DNA of 64,000 nt from Leifsonia sp. AG29 (GTDB lineage Bacteria > Actinomycetota > Actinomycetes > Actinomycetales > Microbacteriaceae). Position numbers and translations under genes: made by a program. Shown here in pieces: positions 31,396-40,280 of the stretch. The notes under the pieces were generated by a model. That model did not search any database. It worked only from the letters and a program-made list of their open reading frames with translations, and was not told where the DNA came from. The stretch lies in contig NZ_VMSF01000001.1 in the NCBI RefSeq assembly GCF_009765225.1, positions 1,674,001 through 1,738,000 of the forward strand. Reading direction: 5' to 3'. Positions within the stretch are counted from its first letter, which is position 1, and each line of letters starts with the position of its first letter.

Positions 31396-32994
31396 CTAGG
31401 CGAGGGAGATCAGGTCGAGGTAGTCCTTGTTCCAGTGGTCCTCGACCCCGTCGGGGAGGATGAGGACGCGCTCGGGATTGAGCGCCTCGACCGCTCCCTC
31501 GTCGTGGCTAACGAGCACGACCGCTCCCTCGTAGTGCGCGAGAGCGTCCAGGATCTCCTCGCGGCTCGCCGGGTCGAGGTTGTTCGTCGGCTCGTCGAGC
31601 AGCAGCACGTTGGCACCCGACACGACGATCATGGCCAGCGCGAGGCGCGTCTTCTCGCCACCGGAGAGGACACCGGCCGGCTTGTGGGCGTCGTCTCCGG
31701 TGAAGAGGAACGAGCCCAGGACCTTACGCGCCTCGGTCTCGGTCAGCGACGGCGACGACGACACCATGTTCTGCAGGACGGTGCGCTCCACGTCGATGGT
31801 CTCGTGCTCCTGCGCGTAGTAGCCGATCCGGAGCCCGTGGCCCGGCTCGACCGCGCCGGTGTCCGGCTTGTCGACACCGGCGAGCATGCGCAGGAGCGTC
31901 GTCTTGCCGGCACCGTTTAGGCCGAGCACCACCACTTTCGATCCGCGGTCGATCGCGAGATCCACCGCCGTGAAGATCTCGAGCGAGCCGTAGCTCTTCG
32001 ACAGATCCGACGCCTGGAGGGGCGTCTTGCCGCACGGTGCGGGCGTCGGGAAGCGGAGCTTCGCGACCCGATCGACCTGGCGGACGTCCTCGAGCCCGGC
32101 GAGCAGCTTCTCCGCCCGCGCCACCATCTGGTGCGCGGCGGCCGCCTTCGTCGCCTTCGCGCCGAACTTCGCCGCTTGGAGCTGGAGCGCGCTCGCCTTC
32201 TTCTCGGCGTTCACCCGCTCCTTCTTCCGGCGCTCCTCATCGGCGGCGCGCTGGCGCTGGTAGTTCTTCCAGCCCATGTTGTAGATGTCGATGACCTGAC
32301 GGTTGGCGTCGAGATAGAAGACGCGGTTGACCGTCTCGCCGACGAGCTCCACGTCGTGGGAGATCACGATGAAGCCACCGGTGTAGCTCTTGAGGAAGTC
32401 TCGCAGCCACACGACCGAGTCGGCGTCCAAGTGGTTGGTCGGCTCGTCGAGGATCATGGTGCGGGCATCGGAGAAGAGGATGCGCGCGAGCTCGATGCGA
32501 CGCCGCTGGCCACCCGAGAGCGTCTTCAGCGGCTGATCGAGGATGCGGTCCGGGAGGTTCAGATTGGAGGCGATGGAGGCCGCCTCGGCCTCGGCCGCGT
32601 AGCCCCCCAGCAGGTGGAAGCGCTCCTCCAGCCGGCCGTACTTCTTCATGGCGGCTTCCGAAACAGTGCTGTCCGTGCTCGCCATGTCGAGCGTCGCCTG
32701 CTGCATGCCGAGCACGATCGAGCCGAGGCCCCGGGCGTCGAGGATGCGCGTGCGCGCCAGGTCGTCGAGGTTGCCGGACCGGGGGTCCTGAGGGAGGTAC
32801 CCGAGCTCGCCCGAGCGTTCGACCTTGCCGGCGGTCGGCAGGAGGTCGCCGGCGAGCACCTTCGTGAGGGTGGTCTTGCCGGCGCCGTTGCGGCCGACGA
32901 GTCCGATCTTGTCGCCGTCGGCCACGCGGAAGCTGACGTCCTCCATCAGAAGGCGGGCGCCCACGCGCAGTTCGAGGTCGTGCACGGCGAGCAC
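31396..32994 (-). CDS. ABC-F family ATPase (translation factor type)
   Basis: A 532-aa protein with two ABC domains: Walker [10 protein letters not shown] and GLNGAGKTT, signatures LSGGQRRR and LSGGEKTR, Walker B ILDEPTN and LLDEPTN. A charged helical linker between domains (about residues 245-300, ADEERRKKERVNAEKK) is the ribosome-contacting P-site tRNA-interaction motif of ABC-F proteins. There is no membrane domain. It acts on ribosomes, as an EttA-like factor or a resistance factor. GTG 32994 follows AAGGA at some distance. Confidence 0.88.
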   Translation of the reverse strand: MLAVHDLELRVGARLLMEDVSFRVADGDKIGLVGRNGAGKTTLTKVLAGDLLPTAGKVERSGELGYLPQDPRSGNLDDLARTRILDARGLGSIVLGMQQATLDMASTDSTVSEAAMKKYGRLEERFHLLGGYAAEAEAASIASNLNLPDRILDQPLKTLSGGQRRRIELARILFSDARTMILDEPTNHLDADSVVWLRDFLKSYTGGFIVISHDVELVGETVNRVFYLDANRQVIDIYNMGWKNYQRQRAADEERRKKERVNAEKKASALQLQAAKFGAKATKAAAAHQMVARAEKLLAGLEDVRQVDRVAKLRFPTPAPCGKTPLQASDLSKSYGSLEIFTAVDLAIDRGSKVVVLGLNGAGKTTLLRMLAGVDKPDTGAVEPGHGLRIGYYAQEHETIDVERTVLQNMVSSSPSLTETEARKVLGSFLFTGDDAHKPAGVLSGGEKTRLALAMIVVSGANVLLLDEPTNNLDPASREEILDALAHYEGAVVLVSHDEGAVEALNPERVLILPDGVEDHWNKDYLDLISLA

Positions 32995-33025
32995 AGTGAG
33001 GGTCCTTACGTTCGGTGGTCGTGCG

Positions 33026-33055
33026 GAGGTCCCGGCACGCTCGTGCCGGGACCTC
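33026..33055 (-). terminator. Terminator at the end of the suf operon
   Basis: Perfect 14-base arms (33026-33039 and 33042-33055) with a tight loop lie between the DUF59 gene (ending 33083) and the ABC-F gene (starting 32994), both on the minus strand. Confidence 0.75.
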
Positions 33056-33082
33056 TTCGTCAGTGCTGTCGGTGGGCGACGG

Positions 33083-33412
33083 TCAGATCGCGAAGCCGAG
33101 GGCGCGCATCATGTCGCGGCCGTCGTCGGTGATCCGCTCCGGACCCCACGGCGGCATCCACACCCAGTTGATGCGGAATGCCTCGACGATGCCGTCGAGC
33201 GACTCGGCGGTCTGCTCCTCGAGCACGTCCGTGAGCGGGCAGCCGGCGCTGGTCAGCGTCATCGAGATGATCAGGGCGTTGTTCTCGTCGTCCCAGGCCA
33301 GGTCGTAGATGAGACCCAGGTCGACGACATTGATCCCGAGCTCGGGATCCATGACGTTCTTGAGCGCCTCCTCGACCTGGTCGAAGAGCGCGGGGCTCAG
33401 CGTGGCGGGCAT
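33083..33412 (-). CDS. sufT: Metal-sulfur cluster assembly factor (DUF59/SufT-like)
   Basis: A 109-aa DUF59 protein with VMDPELGINVVDLGLIYDL and the single conserved Cys in TSAGCPLTDVL. Proteins of this family help mature or load Fe-S clusters on target proteins. It is the last gene of the suf operon, 9 bases after sufC. The C-terminal WVWMPPWGPERITDDGRDMM is typical of actinobacterial members. Confidence 0.9.
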   Translation of the reverse strand: MPATLSPALFDQVEEALKNVMDPELGINVVDLGLIYDLAWDDENNALIISMTLTSAGCPLTDVLEEQTAESLDGIVEAFRINWVWMPPWGPERITDDGRDMMRALGFAI

Positions 33413-33421
33413 GTCAGGATT

Positions 33422-34216
33422 CTACGCTTCGGCCAGCTCGACCGCGTCGGCCTTGGCGGGCTCGGGGGCGTCGACGAAGCGGTCGTAGCCCTCCTCCTCG
33501 AGGCGGTCGGCCAGCTCGGGGCCGCCCTCCTCGGCGACGCGGCCGGCCACGAAGACGTGGACGAAGTCCGGCTTGATGTACCGGAGGATCCGCGTGTAGT
33601 GCGTGATCAGGAGGATGCCGAGGCCGGTGGTCTCCTTGGCGCGGTTCACACCCTCCGAGACGACCTTCAACGCGTCGACGTCGAGCCCGGAGTCCGTCTC
33701 GTCGAGCACGGCGAACTTCGGCTTGAGCAGCTCGAGCTGCAGGATCTCGTTGCGCTTCTTCTCGCCTCCCGAGAACCCCTCGTTGACGTTGCGCTCGGCG
33801 AAGGAGGAGTCCATGCGGAGCCGGCCCATGGTCTCGCGGACGTCCTTCACCCAGGTGCGGATGGCCGGCGCCTGGCCGTCGATCGCCGTCTTCGCGGTGC
33901 GGAGGAAGTTCGTGTTCGTCACGCCGGGGATCTCGACGGGGTACTGCATCGCGAGGAACAGCCCGGCACGAGCCCGCTCGTCGACGGTCATCGCGAGGAC
34001 GTCCTCGCCGTCGAGGGTGATGCTCCCCTGCGTGACGGTGTACTTCGGGTGGCCGGCGATCGTGTAGGCGAGCGTCGACTTGCCCGAGCCGTTGGGGCCC
34101 ATGATCGCGTGGATCTCGCCCTCGCGGATGGTGAGGTCGACCCCGTTGAGGATGGGCTTCGTGCCCTGGTCGGTCTCGACGGTGACGTGCAGGTCGCGGA
34201 TCTCGAGGACTGACAT
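33422..34216 (-). CDS. sufC: Fe-S cluster assembly ATPase SufC
   Basis: A 264-aa ABC-type ATPase of the SufBCD scaffold: Walker A GPNGSGKST, signature FSGGEKKRNEI and Walker B AVLDETDSGLDVDAL. The long loop after Walker A (YTVTQGSITLDGEDVLAMTVDE region) is SufC-specific. It drives conformational changes in SufB-SufD during cluster building. ATG 34216 starts 2 bases after the Rieske stop, within the operon. Confidence 0.95.
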   Translation of the reverse strand: MSVLEIRDLHVTVETDQGTKPILNGVDLTIREGEIHAIMGPNGSGKSTLAYTIAGHPKYTVTQGSITLDGEDVLAMTVDERARAGLFLAMQYPVEIPGVTNTNFLRTAKTAIDGQAPAIRTWVKDVRETMGRLRMDSSFAERNVNEGFSGGEKKRNEILQLELLKPKFAVLDETDSGLDVDALKVVSEGVNRAKETTGLGILLITHYTRILRYIKPDFVHVFVAGRVAEEGGPELADRLEEEGYDRFVDAPEPAKADAVELAEA

Positions 34217-34218
34217 GC

Positions 34219-34548
34219 TTACTGGATCTCTTTCGTTGCGTGCGGGTCGATGTAGACGTCTCCGTCGATGATCTCGACCGTGAAGACGGGGACCGGCTCG
34301 TAGGCCGGGAGGTTGAGGGGCTTGCCGGTGACGAGCGAGAACTGCGACCCGTGGGCCCAGCACTCCAGGGTCTCGTCCTCGACGAAGCCCTCGGAGAGCG
34401 AGATCTCGCCGTGCGTGCAGGTGTCGCCGATGGCGTGGATGTCGCCCGCGGAGTCTTTGACGACGGCGATGGGGACGCCGTCGAGGACCACTCGCTTGGC
34501 CTGGTTCTCGACGAGCTCGTCGACGGCGACGGCGCGCTGGCCGGCCAT
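34219..34548 (-). CDS. Rieske [2Fe-2S] ferredoxin-like protein in the suf operon
   Basis: A 109-aa non-haem-type Rieske protein with ligands Cys44/His46 (CTHG) and Cys63/His66 (CWAHGSQF). It resembles the small ferredoxin components of dioxygenases. Its TAA/TGA overlap with sufD (ATG at 34548) and 2-base gap to sufC show it is part of the Suf operon, an arrangement common in actinobacteria. It may supply electrons or act as a cluster-loading test substrate; unknown. Confidence 0.9.
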   Translation of the reverse strand: MAGQRAVAVDELVENQAKRVVLDGVPIAVVKDSAGDIHAIGDTCTHGEISLSEGFVEDETLECWAHGSQFSLVTGKPLNLPAYEPVPVFTVEIIDGDVYIDPHATKEIQ

Positions 34549-35753
34549 CAGGCCTCCGCCCCGGCGTCGGCCTGCGCAACCGGGGAGCTGTCGAGCTCCG
34601 CCTCGATCTTGGCCTGGAGACGCTCCTGGAGCGACGGCGAGCCGATCTGCTGGACGATTTCGGACAGGAAGCCACGGACGACGAGGCGCCGCGCCTCCTG
34701 CTCGGGGATGCCGCGGGACTGCAGGTAGAACAACTGCTCGTCGTCGAAGCGGCCCGTCGCGCTCGCGTGCCCGGCGCCCACGATGTCGCCGGTCTCGATC
34801 TCGAGGTTCGGGACGGAGTCGGCGCGCGCGCCGTCCGTGAGGACCAGGTTGCGGTTCTGCTCGTACGTGTCGGTGCCGACCGCCTTCGGGCCGATCAGCA
34901 CGTCGCCGATCCACACGGTGCGGGCTCCGTGCCCCTGCAGGGCGCCCTTGTAGGTGACGCGGCTGCGGGTCTCGGGACCGTCGTGATGCACATAGACCTG
35001 CTGCTCGAGGTGCTGGGACGCGTCGGCGAAGTAGGCGCCGAGGAGCTCGGCGTCGGACCGGGCGCCGGCGAGGTGGGCCGACGGGTTCAGGCGCACCACG
35101 CCTCCGCCGAGGGTCACCGCCACGTGCTTGAGGTGGGCGCCATCGGCGAGCTCGGCGAAGTGGGCGGCGACGTGGAGTGCGTCGTCGTCCCACTCCTGCA
35201 GCGTGACCACGGTCAGCCGGGCACCCTCGCCGAGGAGGAACTCCACGTTCTCGGACAGGTGCGCCGCCCCCCTGTTCTGGAGGATCAGCGTCGCCTCTGC
35301 CGCCGGGGCGACGTCGACGACGGTATGGGCGCCCCTGGGTGCTGCGCCCAGGGCGCTCCGGCTCAGCGTGATCTCGCGGTGATCGCCCTCGACGGCCTCG
35401 ATCCGGACCAGCAGAGCCTGCTCGAAGGCCGACCACGCGTTCGCGGAGGCGCGGTCCTCGGGCTTGCCTGCGGCACCGATCCGGCGGTCGTCGCGCTCGA
35501 TCCATGCGGTGCTCACGCCGGGTGCCGCGGTGACGTCGTAGACGTACGGCGAGCCGTCGAGATCGCCCGAGGTGAGCTCGGCGATGCGGGCCACCGGCGT
35601 GTACTTCCACATCGCCTCGCGGCCGGTGACGGCCGGGAAGTCGGCGACCTCAGTGGAGGTGAACCGCTCGGAGCGGGTCTGCACCGGCACGGGCGCGCGC
35701 AAGTGCGTCGCCGGCGCGTCGGGGGTCTGCGTCGGGGTGGGTGCGGTCGTCAT
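34548..35753 (-). CDS. sufD: Fe-S cluster assembly protein SufD
   Basis: A 401-aa beta-helix protein, the partner of SufB in the scaffold. The central parallel-strand region has VEFLLGEGARLTVVTLQEW and GALQGHGARTVWIGDV, and the C-terminus ends in the SufB/SufD signature QLFYLQSRGIPEQEARRL. It lies between sufB (1 base away) and the Rieske gene. The N-terminal 50 residues are less conserved, as usual. Confidence 0.95.
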   Translation of the reverse strand: MTTAPTPTQTPDAPATHLRAPVPVQTRSERFTSTEVADFPAVTGREAMWKYTPVARIAELTSGDLDGSPYVYDVTAAPGVSTAWIERDDRRIGAAGKPEDRASANAWSAFEQALLVRIEAVEGDHREITLSRSALGAAPRGAHTVVDVAPAAEATLILQNRGAAHLSENVEFLLGEGARLTVVTLQEWDDDALHVAAHFAELADGAHLKHVAVTLGGGVVRLNPSAHLAGARSDAELLGAYFADASQHLEQQVYVHHDGPETRSRVTYKGALQGHGARTVWIGDVLIGPKAVGTDTYEQNRNLVLTDGARADSVPNLEIETGDIVGAGHASATGRFDDEQLFYLQSRGIPEQEARRLVVRGFLSEIVQQIGSPSLQERLQAKIEAELDSSPVAQADAGAEA

Positions 35754-35754
35754 A

Positions 35755-37173
35755 TCAGCCGACAGAGCCTTCCATGCCCATCTCGATGAGCTTGTTGAGT
35801 TCGAGTGCGTATTCCATCGGGAGCTCGCGAGCGATCGGCTCGATGAAGCCGCGGACGATCATCGCCATGGCCTCGTCCTCCGGGAGCCCCCGGGACATCA
35901 GGTAGAACAGCTGCTCCTCGCTCACGCGCGAGACGGTCGCCTCGTGGCCGAGCTGCACGTCGTCGACCCGGATGTCGATCGCCGGGTACGTGTCGGAGCG
36001 CGAGATGGTGTCGACCAGCAGGGCGTCGCACCGGACGGTGTTCGCCGCGTGGTGCGCGTTCGCGTCGACACGGACCTCGCCGCGGTAGCCGGCCCGGCCG
36101 CCGCCGCGGGCGATCGACTTCGAGACGATCGAGGACTGCGTGTACGGCGCCATGTGGATCATCTTCGCGCCGGCGTCCTGGTGCTGGCCCGGCCCGGCGA
36201 AGGCGACCGAGAGGGTCTCGCCCTTGGCGTGCTCACCCATCAGGTAGATGGAGGGGTACTTCATCGTCACCTTGGAGCCGATGTTGCCGTCGATCCACTC
36301 CATCGTCGCGCCCTCGGCGGCGGTCGCCCGCTTGGTGACGAGGTTGTAGACGTTGTTCGACCAGTTCTGGATGGTCGTGTAGCGGACGCGGGCGTTCTTC
36401 TTCACGATGATCTCGACCACCGCGGAGTGCAGCGAGTCGGACTTGTAGATCGGCGCGGTGCAGCCCTCGATGTAGTGGACGTAGCTGCCCTCGTCGGCGA
36501 TGATCAGCGTCCGCTCGAACTGGCCCATGTTCTCGGTGTTGATGCGGAAGTAGGCCTGGAGCGGGATCTCCACGTGGACGCCCTTCGGCACGTAGACGAA
36601 CGACCCGCCCGACCACACAGCCGTGTTCAGCGCGGCGAACTTGTTGTCGCCTGCGGGGATCACCGTGCCGAAGTACTCCTCGAAGATCTCCGGGTGCTCG
36701 CGGAGGGCGGTGTCCGTGTCGAGGAAGATGACGCCCTGCTGCTCGAGGTCCTCGCGGATCTGGTGGTAGACCACCTCGGACTCGTACTGCGCGGCGACGC
36801 CGGCGACGAGGCGCTGGCGCTCCGCCTCCGGGATGCCGAGCTTCTCGTAGGTGTTCCGGATGTCCTCCGGAAGGTCCTCCCAGCTCTGCGCCTGCTTCTC
36901 GGTGGAGCGGACGAAGTACTTGATGTTGTCGAAGTCGATCTCCGACAGGTCGGCGCCCCAGGTGGGCATCGGCTTGCGCTCGAACAGCTGGAGCGCCTTG
37001 AGCCGGCGCTGCAGCATCCACTCGGGCTCGTTCTTGAGGGCCGAGATGTCTTTCACCACCCCGGGACCCAGCCCACGACGCGCGGAGGCACCCGCCGCAT
37101 CGGAGTCGGCCCAGCCGAACTCGTACTGCCCCAGTGAGGCGAGTTCCGGCCGGTCGATCAGGATGTCTGACAT
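35755..37173 (-). CDS. sufB: Fe-S cluster assembly protein SufB
   Basis: A 472-aa scaffold protein on which new clusters form. Signatures are [43 protein letters not shown] with the conserved Cys, and the C-terminal [19 protein letters not shown]. It is the first gene of the operon; no sufR regulator precedes it here. ATG 37173 follows GGAAGGA and GAGGT. The likely promoter is about 230 bases upstream. Confidence 0.97.
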   Translation of the reverse strand: MSDILIDRPELASLGQYEFGWADSDAAGASARRGLGPGVVKDISALKNEPEWMLQRRLKALQLFERKPMPTWGADLSEIDFDNIKYFVRSTEKQAQSWEDLPEDIRNTYEKLGIPEAERQRLVAGVAAQYESEVVYHQIREDLEQQGVIFLDTDTALREHPEIFEEYFGTVIPAGDNKFAALNTAVWSGGSFVYVPKGVHVEIPLQAYFRINTENMGQFERTLIIADEGSYVHYIEGCTAPIYKSDSLHSAVVEIIVKKNARVRYTTIQNWSNNVYNLVTKRATAAEGATMEWIDGNIGSKVTMKYPSIYLMGEHAKGETLSVAFAGPGQHQDAGAKMIHMAPYTQSSIVSKSIARGGGRAGYRGEVRVDANAHHAANTVRCDALLVDTISRSDTYPAIDIRVDDVQLGHEATVSRVSEEQLFYLMSRGLPEDEAMAMIVRGFIEPIARELPMEYALELNKLIEMGMEGSVG

Positions 37174-37488
37174 ATCTACCTCGTCTTCCTTCCACTCGTA
37201 ACCGGATATCAGTCCGGCTCATTCCCCTCCGCCGCCGGGGGTGGCGACGGAGCGTCCTGATTGCGCGGGTGGCTGGTGTGCGTACCTAAACTGTTCGAGG
37301 ACACGGGCGACGCTGCCCCGGCTTGCACGGCTGCCGCCGCTCTCTCGAGCGGGGAGGAGGCCGTGCCGGCACGCGCAGGATCGCGCGTTTCTCGAACCCA
37401 TCGATTCTACAGGTGCAGGACGGTAAAAGTAGAGGAGCGGCTGCGCGTTGGCCGTGTATCCCCCACCCCCGAACGAGGAACCACACCC
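37174..37488. promoter_or_regulatory. Divergent sufB/ctaA regulatory region
   Basis: This 315-base interval has no gene. On the minus strand TAGAAT (37409-37404) is a good -10 for sufB and would give a leader of about 225 bases. On the plus strand a weak TTGCGC (37261) with TACCTA or TAAACT (37283-37292) could drive ctaA. No sufR gene or clear operator is visible. GAGGA precedes the ctaA start. Confidence 0.45.
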
Positions 37489-38430
37489 ATGAAGCGAATC
37501 ATCGCCTGGCTGCCCACCCGCGTCGCTACGCCGCTGCGGGCGATCGCCTGGGTGTACCTGGTGGGCCAGATCGTCCTCGTCGGCACGGGAGGTGCGGTCC
37601 GCCTGACCTCCAGCGGGCTCGGCTGCCCGACCTGGCCGAAGTGCACGGACGCCTCTCTCGTGAACACGCCCGAGATGGGCATCCACGGCGTCATCGAGTT
37701 CGGCAACCGCGTGCTCAGCGCCCTCCTCGCCGTCGTCGCGGTCATCGCCTTCCTGATGGTCGTGCGGATGTACCGCTCCCGCAGGGACCTCTTCTGGCTC
37801 GCGCTCGGCGCGGGGCTCGCCATCCCGGCGCAGGCCGTGCTCGGCGGGATCAGCGTCCTGACCGGGCTGAACCCCTACGTCGTCGGCCTGCACTTCGTCG
37901 TGTCCATCGCGCTGGTGGCGGTCTGCACGGCCTTCCTCGTCCGCGTCTACGCCGTGCCGGGTCCGCGGGTGCGGGCGGTGCCCGGCTGGTTCGCGGGCAT
38001 CGCGCACCTGACCAGCGCCTTCGTGGCTCTCACCGTGCTCATGGGCATCCTCACCACGGGGTCCGGCCCGCACGCCGGCGACAGCGGGGCGAAGCGCAAC
38101 GGGCTGAACCCCGAGATCCTCCAGCACGTCCACGCGGTGCCCGCGTACGTGACGTTCGCGCTGACCCTCGTCCTGGTCGCCGGCTCGTTCCGGCTGCGCA
38201 CGACCCCGGTTCACCGCTACGCGCTCTGGCTCCTCGCGGTCGAGGTCGCCCAGATCGCCGTGGGACTGATCCAGGCGAACACCGGGCTCCCGGGCATCCT
38301 CGTCGGCATCCACATGGTCCTCGCCGCGACTCTCGCCGCCGTCATGACGGCCGTCGTGCTGGCGCTCAAGGCCCCGGTCGCCGCGCTCGAGCCGAGCGAC
38401 GCCACCCCCGCCGAGGCCCTCCGGGCCTGA
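37489..38430 (+). CDS. ctaA: Haem A synthase (COX15/CtaA)
   Basis: A 313-aa membrane protein with about eight helices in two four-helix halves. It oxidises haem O to haem A. The conserved His-containing segments include GIHGVIEFGNRVLSALLA and VGLHFVVSIAL in the first half and QHVHAVPAYVTFAL and VGIHMVLAATLA in the second. GLGCPTWPKC near residue 45 is the usual first external loop with the Cys pair. ATG 37489 follows GAGGA. It is divergent from sufB and close to ctaB. Confidence 0.93.
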   Translation: MKRIIAWLPTRVATPLRAIAWVYLVGQIVLVGTGGAVRLTSSGLGCPTWPKCTDASLVNTPEMGIHGVIEFGNRVLSALLAVVAVIAFLMVVRMYRSRRDLFWLALGAGLAIPAQAVLGGISVLTGLNPYVVGLHFVVSIALVAVCTAFLVRVYAVPGPRVRAVPGWFAGIAHLTSAFVALTVLMGILTTGSGPHAGDSGAKRNGLNPEILQHVHAVPAYVTFALTLVLVAGSFRLRTTPVHRYALWLLAVEVAQIAVGLIQANTGLPGILVGIHMVLAATLAAVMTAVVLALKAPVAALEPSDATPAEALRA

Positions 38431-38436
38431 CCACGC

Positions 38437-38979
38437 TCACACCGCCGGCAGCGCCCGCGTCAGGGTACCGATGACGGCCGGGCGTTGCTCGCCGCGGAAC
38501 TCCACCGACCGGGGGCGGTCGTCGAACGCGAACCCGACGGCCTCTGCCAGGCGCCTGCTCCTGTCGTTCCCGGCGAGACATTCCCAGCGCAACTGCTCGA
38601 AGCCCGGGCCTGCGGGCGAGAACGCGTAGCGGCACACCGCGGCCACCGCCTCCCGCATGTACCCGTGCCCGCGCGAGCCCGGAGCCAGCCAGCACCCGAA
38701 CGACCCGGACCGCGCGGCGTCGTCGCGCCGGAGCTCGACCGCCCCCAGGAGGGTCGGCGTGCCGCGCAGGCGGACGGCCCACACCGTGTAGCGGCCGCTG
38801 GTCTCGCCGTGCAGGCCGTAGCTGCGGACGAAGAACTCCGCGTCCTCCCGCGTGAACGGCGACGGGAGCGGCACCCAGCGCAGGATCTCCGGGTCGCGGC
38901 AGATGGCGAGCACCGCGTCGGCGTCCTCCTCGCGCGGCGCGTCGAGCACGAGGCGCTCCGTCAGCAGCCGCGGCGTCAT
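38437..38979 (-). CDS. GNAT-family N-acetyltransferase (RimJ/RimL-like)
   Basis: A 180-aa acetyltransferase. RLLTERLVLDAPREEDADAV is the start, and the acetyl-CoA region is GCWLAPGSRGHGYMREAVAA (the R/Q-G-x-G pattern is SRGHGY), followed by ECLAGNDRSRRLAEAVGF. This fits the RimJ/RimL subgroup, whose members acetylate ribosomal proteins or small molecules. The substrate is unknown. It converges on ctaA with 6 bases between. Confidence 0.85.
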   Translation of the reverse strand: MTPRLLTERLVLDAPREEDADAVLAICRDPEILRWVPLPSPFTREDAEFFVRSYGLHGETSGRYTVWAVRLRGTPTLLGAVELRRDDAARSGSFGCWLAPGSRGHGYMREAVAAVCRYAFSPAGPGFEQLRWECLAGNDRSRRLAEAVGFAFDDRPRSVEFRGEQRPAVIGTLTRALPAV

Positions 38980-39022
38980 GCGCCCATGGTAGGGGCTGCG
39001 TGTCGCAGAGCGCGTCCGGGCG

Positions 39023-39943
39023 TCAGAACGGGAGGAGCGGGTCGATCGCGACCGCGAGGAAGATGAGCGTGAGGTAGGCGATCGAGCCGTGGAACACGCG
39101 CATCGGCGACACAGACTCGTGACGGATCGCGAGGTTGTAGAGGCGGTGCGACTCGTAGATGAACCAGCCGCCAGCGACCAGCGACACCGCCGTGTACAGC
39201 AGCCCCATGTGGCCGACGGGGATCAGCAGGAGCGAGCAGGCGACCATCGCCCAGGCGTACAGGATCACCTGCAGGCCGACCGCCTGACGGCCTCGGACGA
39301 CGGCGAGCATCGGGACGCCGGCGTCGCGGTAATCGGCCCGGTATTTCATCGACAGCGGCCAGTAGTGCGGCGGCGTCCAGAGGAAGATGATGCCGAACAG
39401 GATGAGCGGCGCCCAGTCGAGCGACCCCGTCACCGCGGCCCAGCCGATCAGGACCGGCATGCAGCCGGCGATGCCGCCCCAGACGATGTTCTGCGGGGTC
39501 CGGCGCTTGAGGATGAGCGTGTAGAAGACGACGTAGAGCAGGATGGCGAGCACCGAGAGGCCCGCCGCGAGCCAGTTGGTGAACACGCCGAGCACGAGGA
39601 CCGACGCGACGCCGAGGGCCCACGCGAAGACGAGCGCCTCGCGGTCGCTGAGCTCGCCGGTGACCAGCGGGCGGTTCTTGGTACGCCTCATCACACGGTC
39701 GATGTCGCGGTCGATGTAGCAGTTGAACGCCCCCGCGGAGCCCGCCGACATGTAGCCCCCCACCACCGTCGCGAGCACGAGCCACAGGTTCGGGATGCCG
39801 CGGGCGGCGAGGATCATCGTCGGCACCGTGGTCACGAGCAGCAGTTCGACGACGCGGGGCTTGGTGAGGGCGACGTACGCCTTCACCTTGCGGGCGGCGC
39901 CGATGCGGCTCGGTCCGACACGGCTCTCTACGGCGACGTCCAT
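39023..39943 (-). CDS. ctaB: Protohaem IX farnesyltransferase (haem O synthase)
   Basis: A 306-aa UbiA-superfamily prenyltransferase with about nine hydrophobic helices. It attaches farnesyl to protohaem to make haem O, the substrate of CtaA. The first Asp-rich motif is [20 protein letters not shown] and the second region is [17 protein letters not shown] 39943 starts it. It diverges from tkt across 337 bases. Confidence 0.95.
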   Translation of the reverse strand: MDVAVESRVGPSRIGAARKVKAYVALTKPRVVELLLVTTVPTMILAARGIPNLWLVLATVVGGYMSAGSAGAFNCYIDRDIDRVMRRTKNRPLVTGELSDREALVFAWALGVASVLVLGVFTNWLAAGLSVLAILLYVVFYTLILKRRTPQNIVWGGIAGCMPVLIGWAAVTGSLDWAPLILFGIIFLWTPPHYWPLSMKYRADYRDAGVPMLAVVRGRQAVGLQVILYAWAMVACSLLLIPVGHMGLLYTAVSLVAGGWFIYESHRLYNLAIRHESVSPMRVFHGSIAYLTLIFLAVAIDPLLPF

Positions 39944-40280
39944 TGCTCCTCGGCTGTTGTCCTGTCCATGTGCTGCGCGACCGCGGAGCGGCCCGGCGAC
40001 GGCGCCCGCGCACCGCGGGCGACCCTCCGACAGTCTACGTCACATGCGGGGCGCTACCCCGGGTCGCTGTGTTACACAACCGTCTGGGGGAACACCCCAC
40101 GTTTCGTGCGTGTTACCTATACTTGGAGGTGCTCGCCAGCCGGAGCCCCCGAAACCCGCGACTGTTCGCCGACCGTCACGGTCGGATTCCGGCGCCGATG
40201 ACGTCCACGGCGCGCACTACCTCAACCGGTGCGGGTTCCACAGACGGCCCTCACCATCTCTACGAAGGGTCAGTTTTCAC
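39944..40280. promoter_or_regulatory. Divergent ctaB/tkt regulatory region
   Basis: This interval has no gene. TATACT at 40118-40123 is a very good -10 for tkt, giving a leader of about 150 bases with a small GACCG/CGGTC hairpin; the -35 is unclear. On the minus strand TAGACT (40037-40032) could be the ctaB -10. Confidence 0.5.

Noticed and set aside
37286-37303. A LexA box near ctaA (GTTCGAGG)
   Set aside because: Only one half-site is present; the other half does not match.
40018-40040. A strong sigma-A promoter for ctaB on the minus strand
   Set aside because: TAGACT is present but I find no -35 at a normal distance, so it is mentioned only as a possibility.
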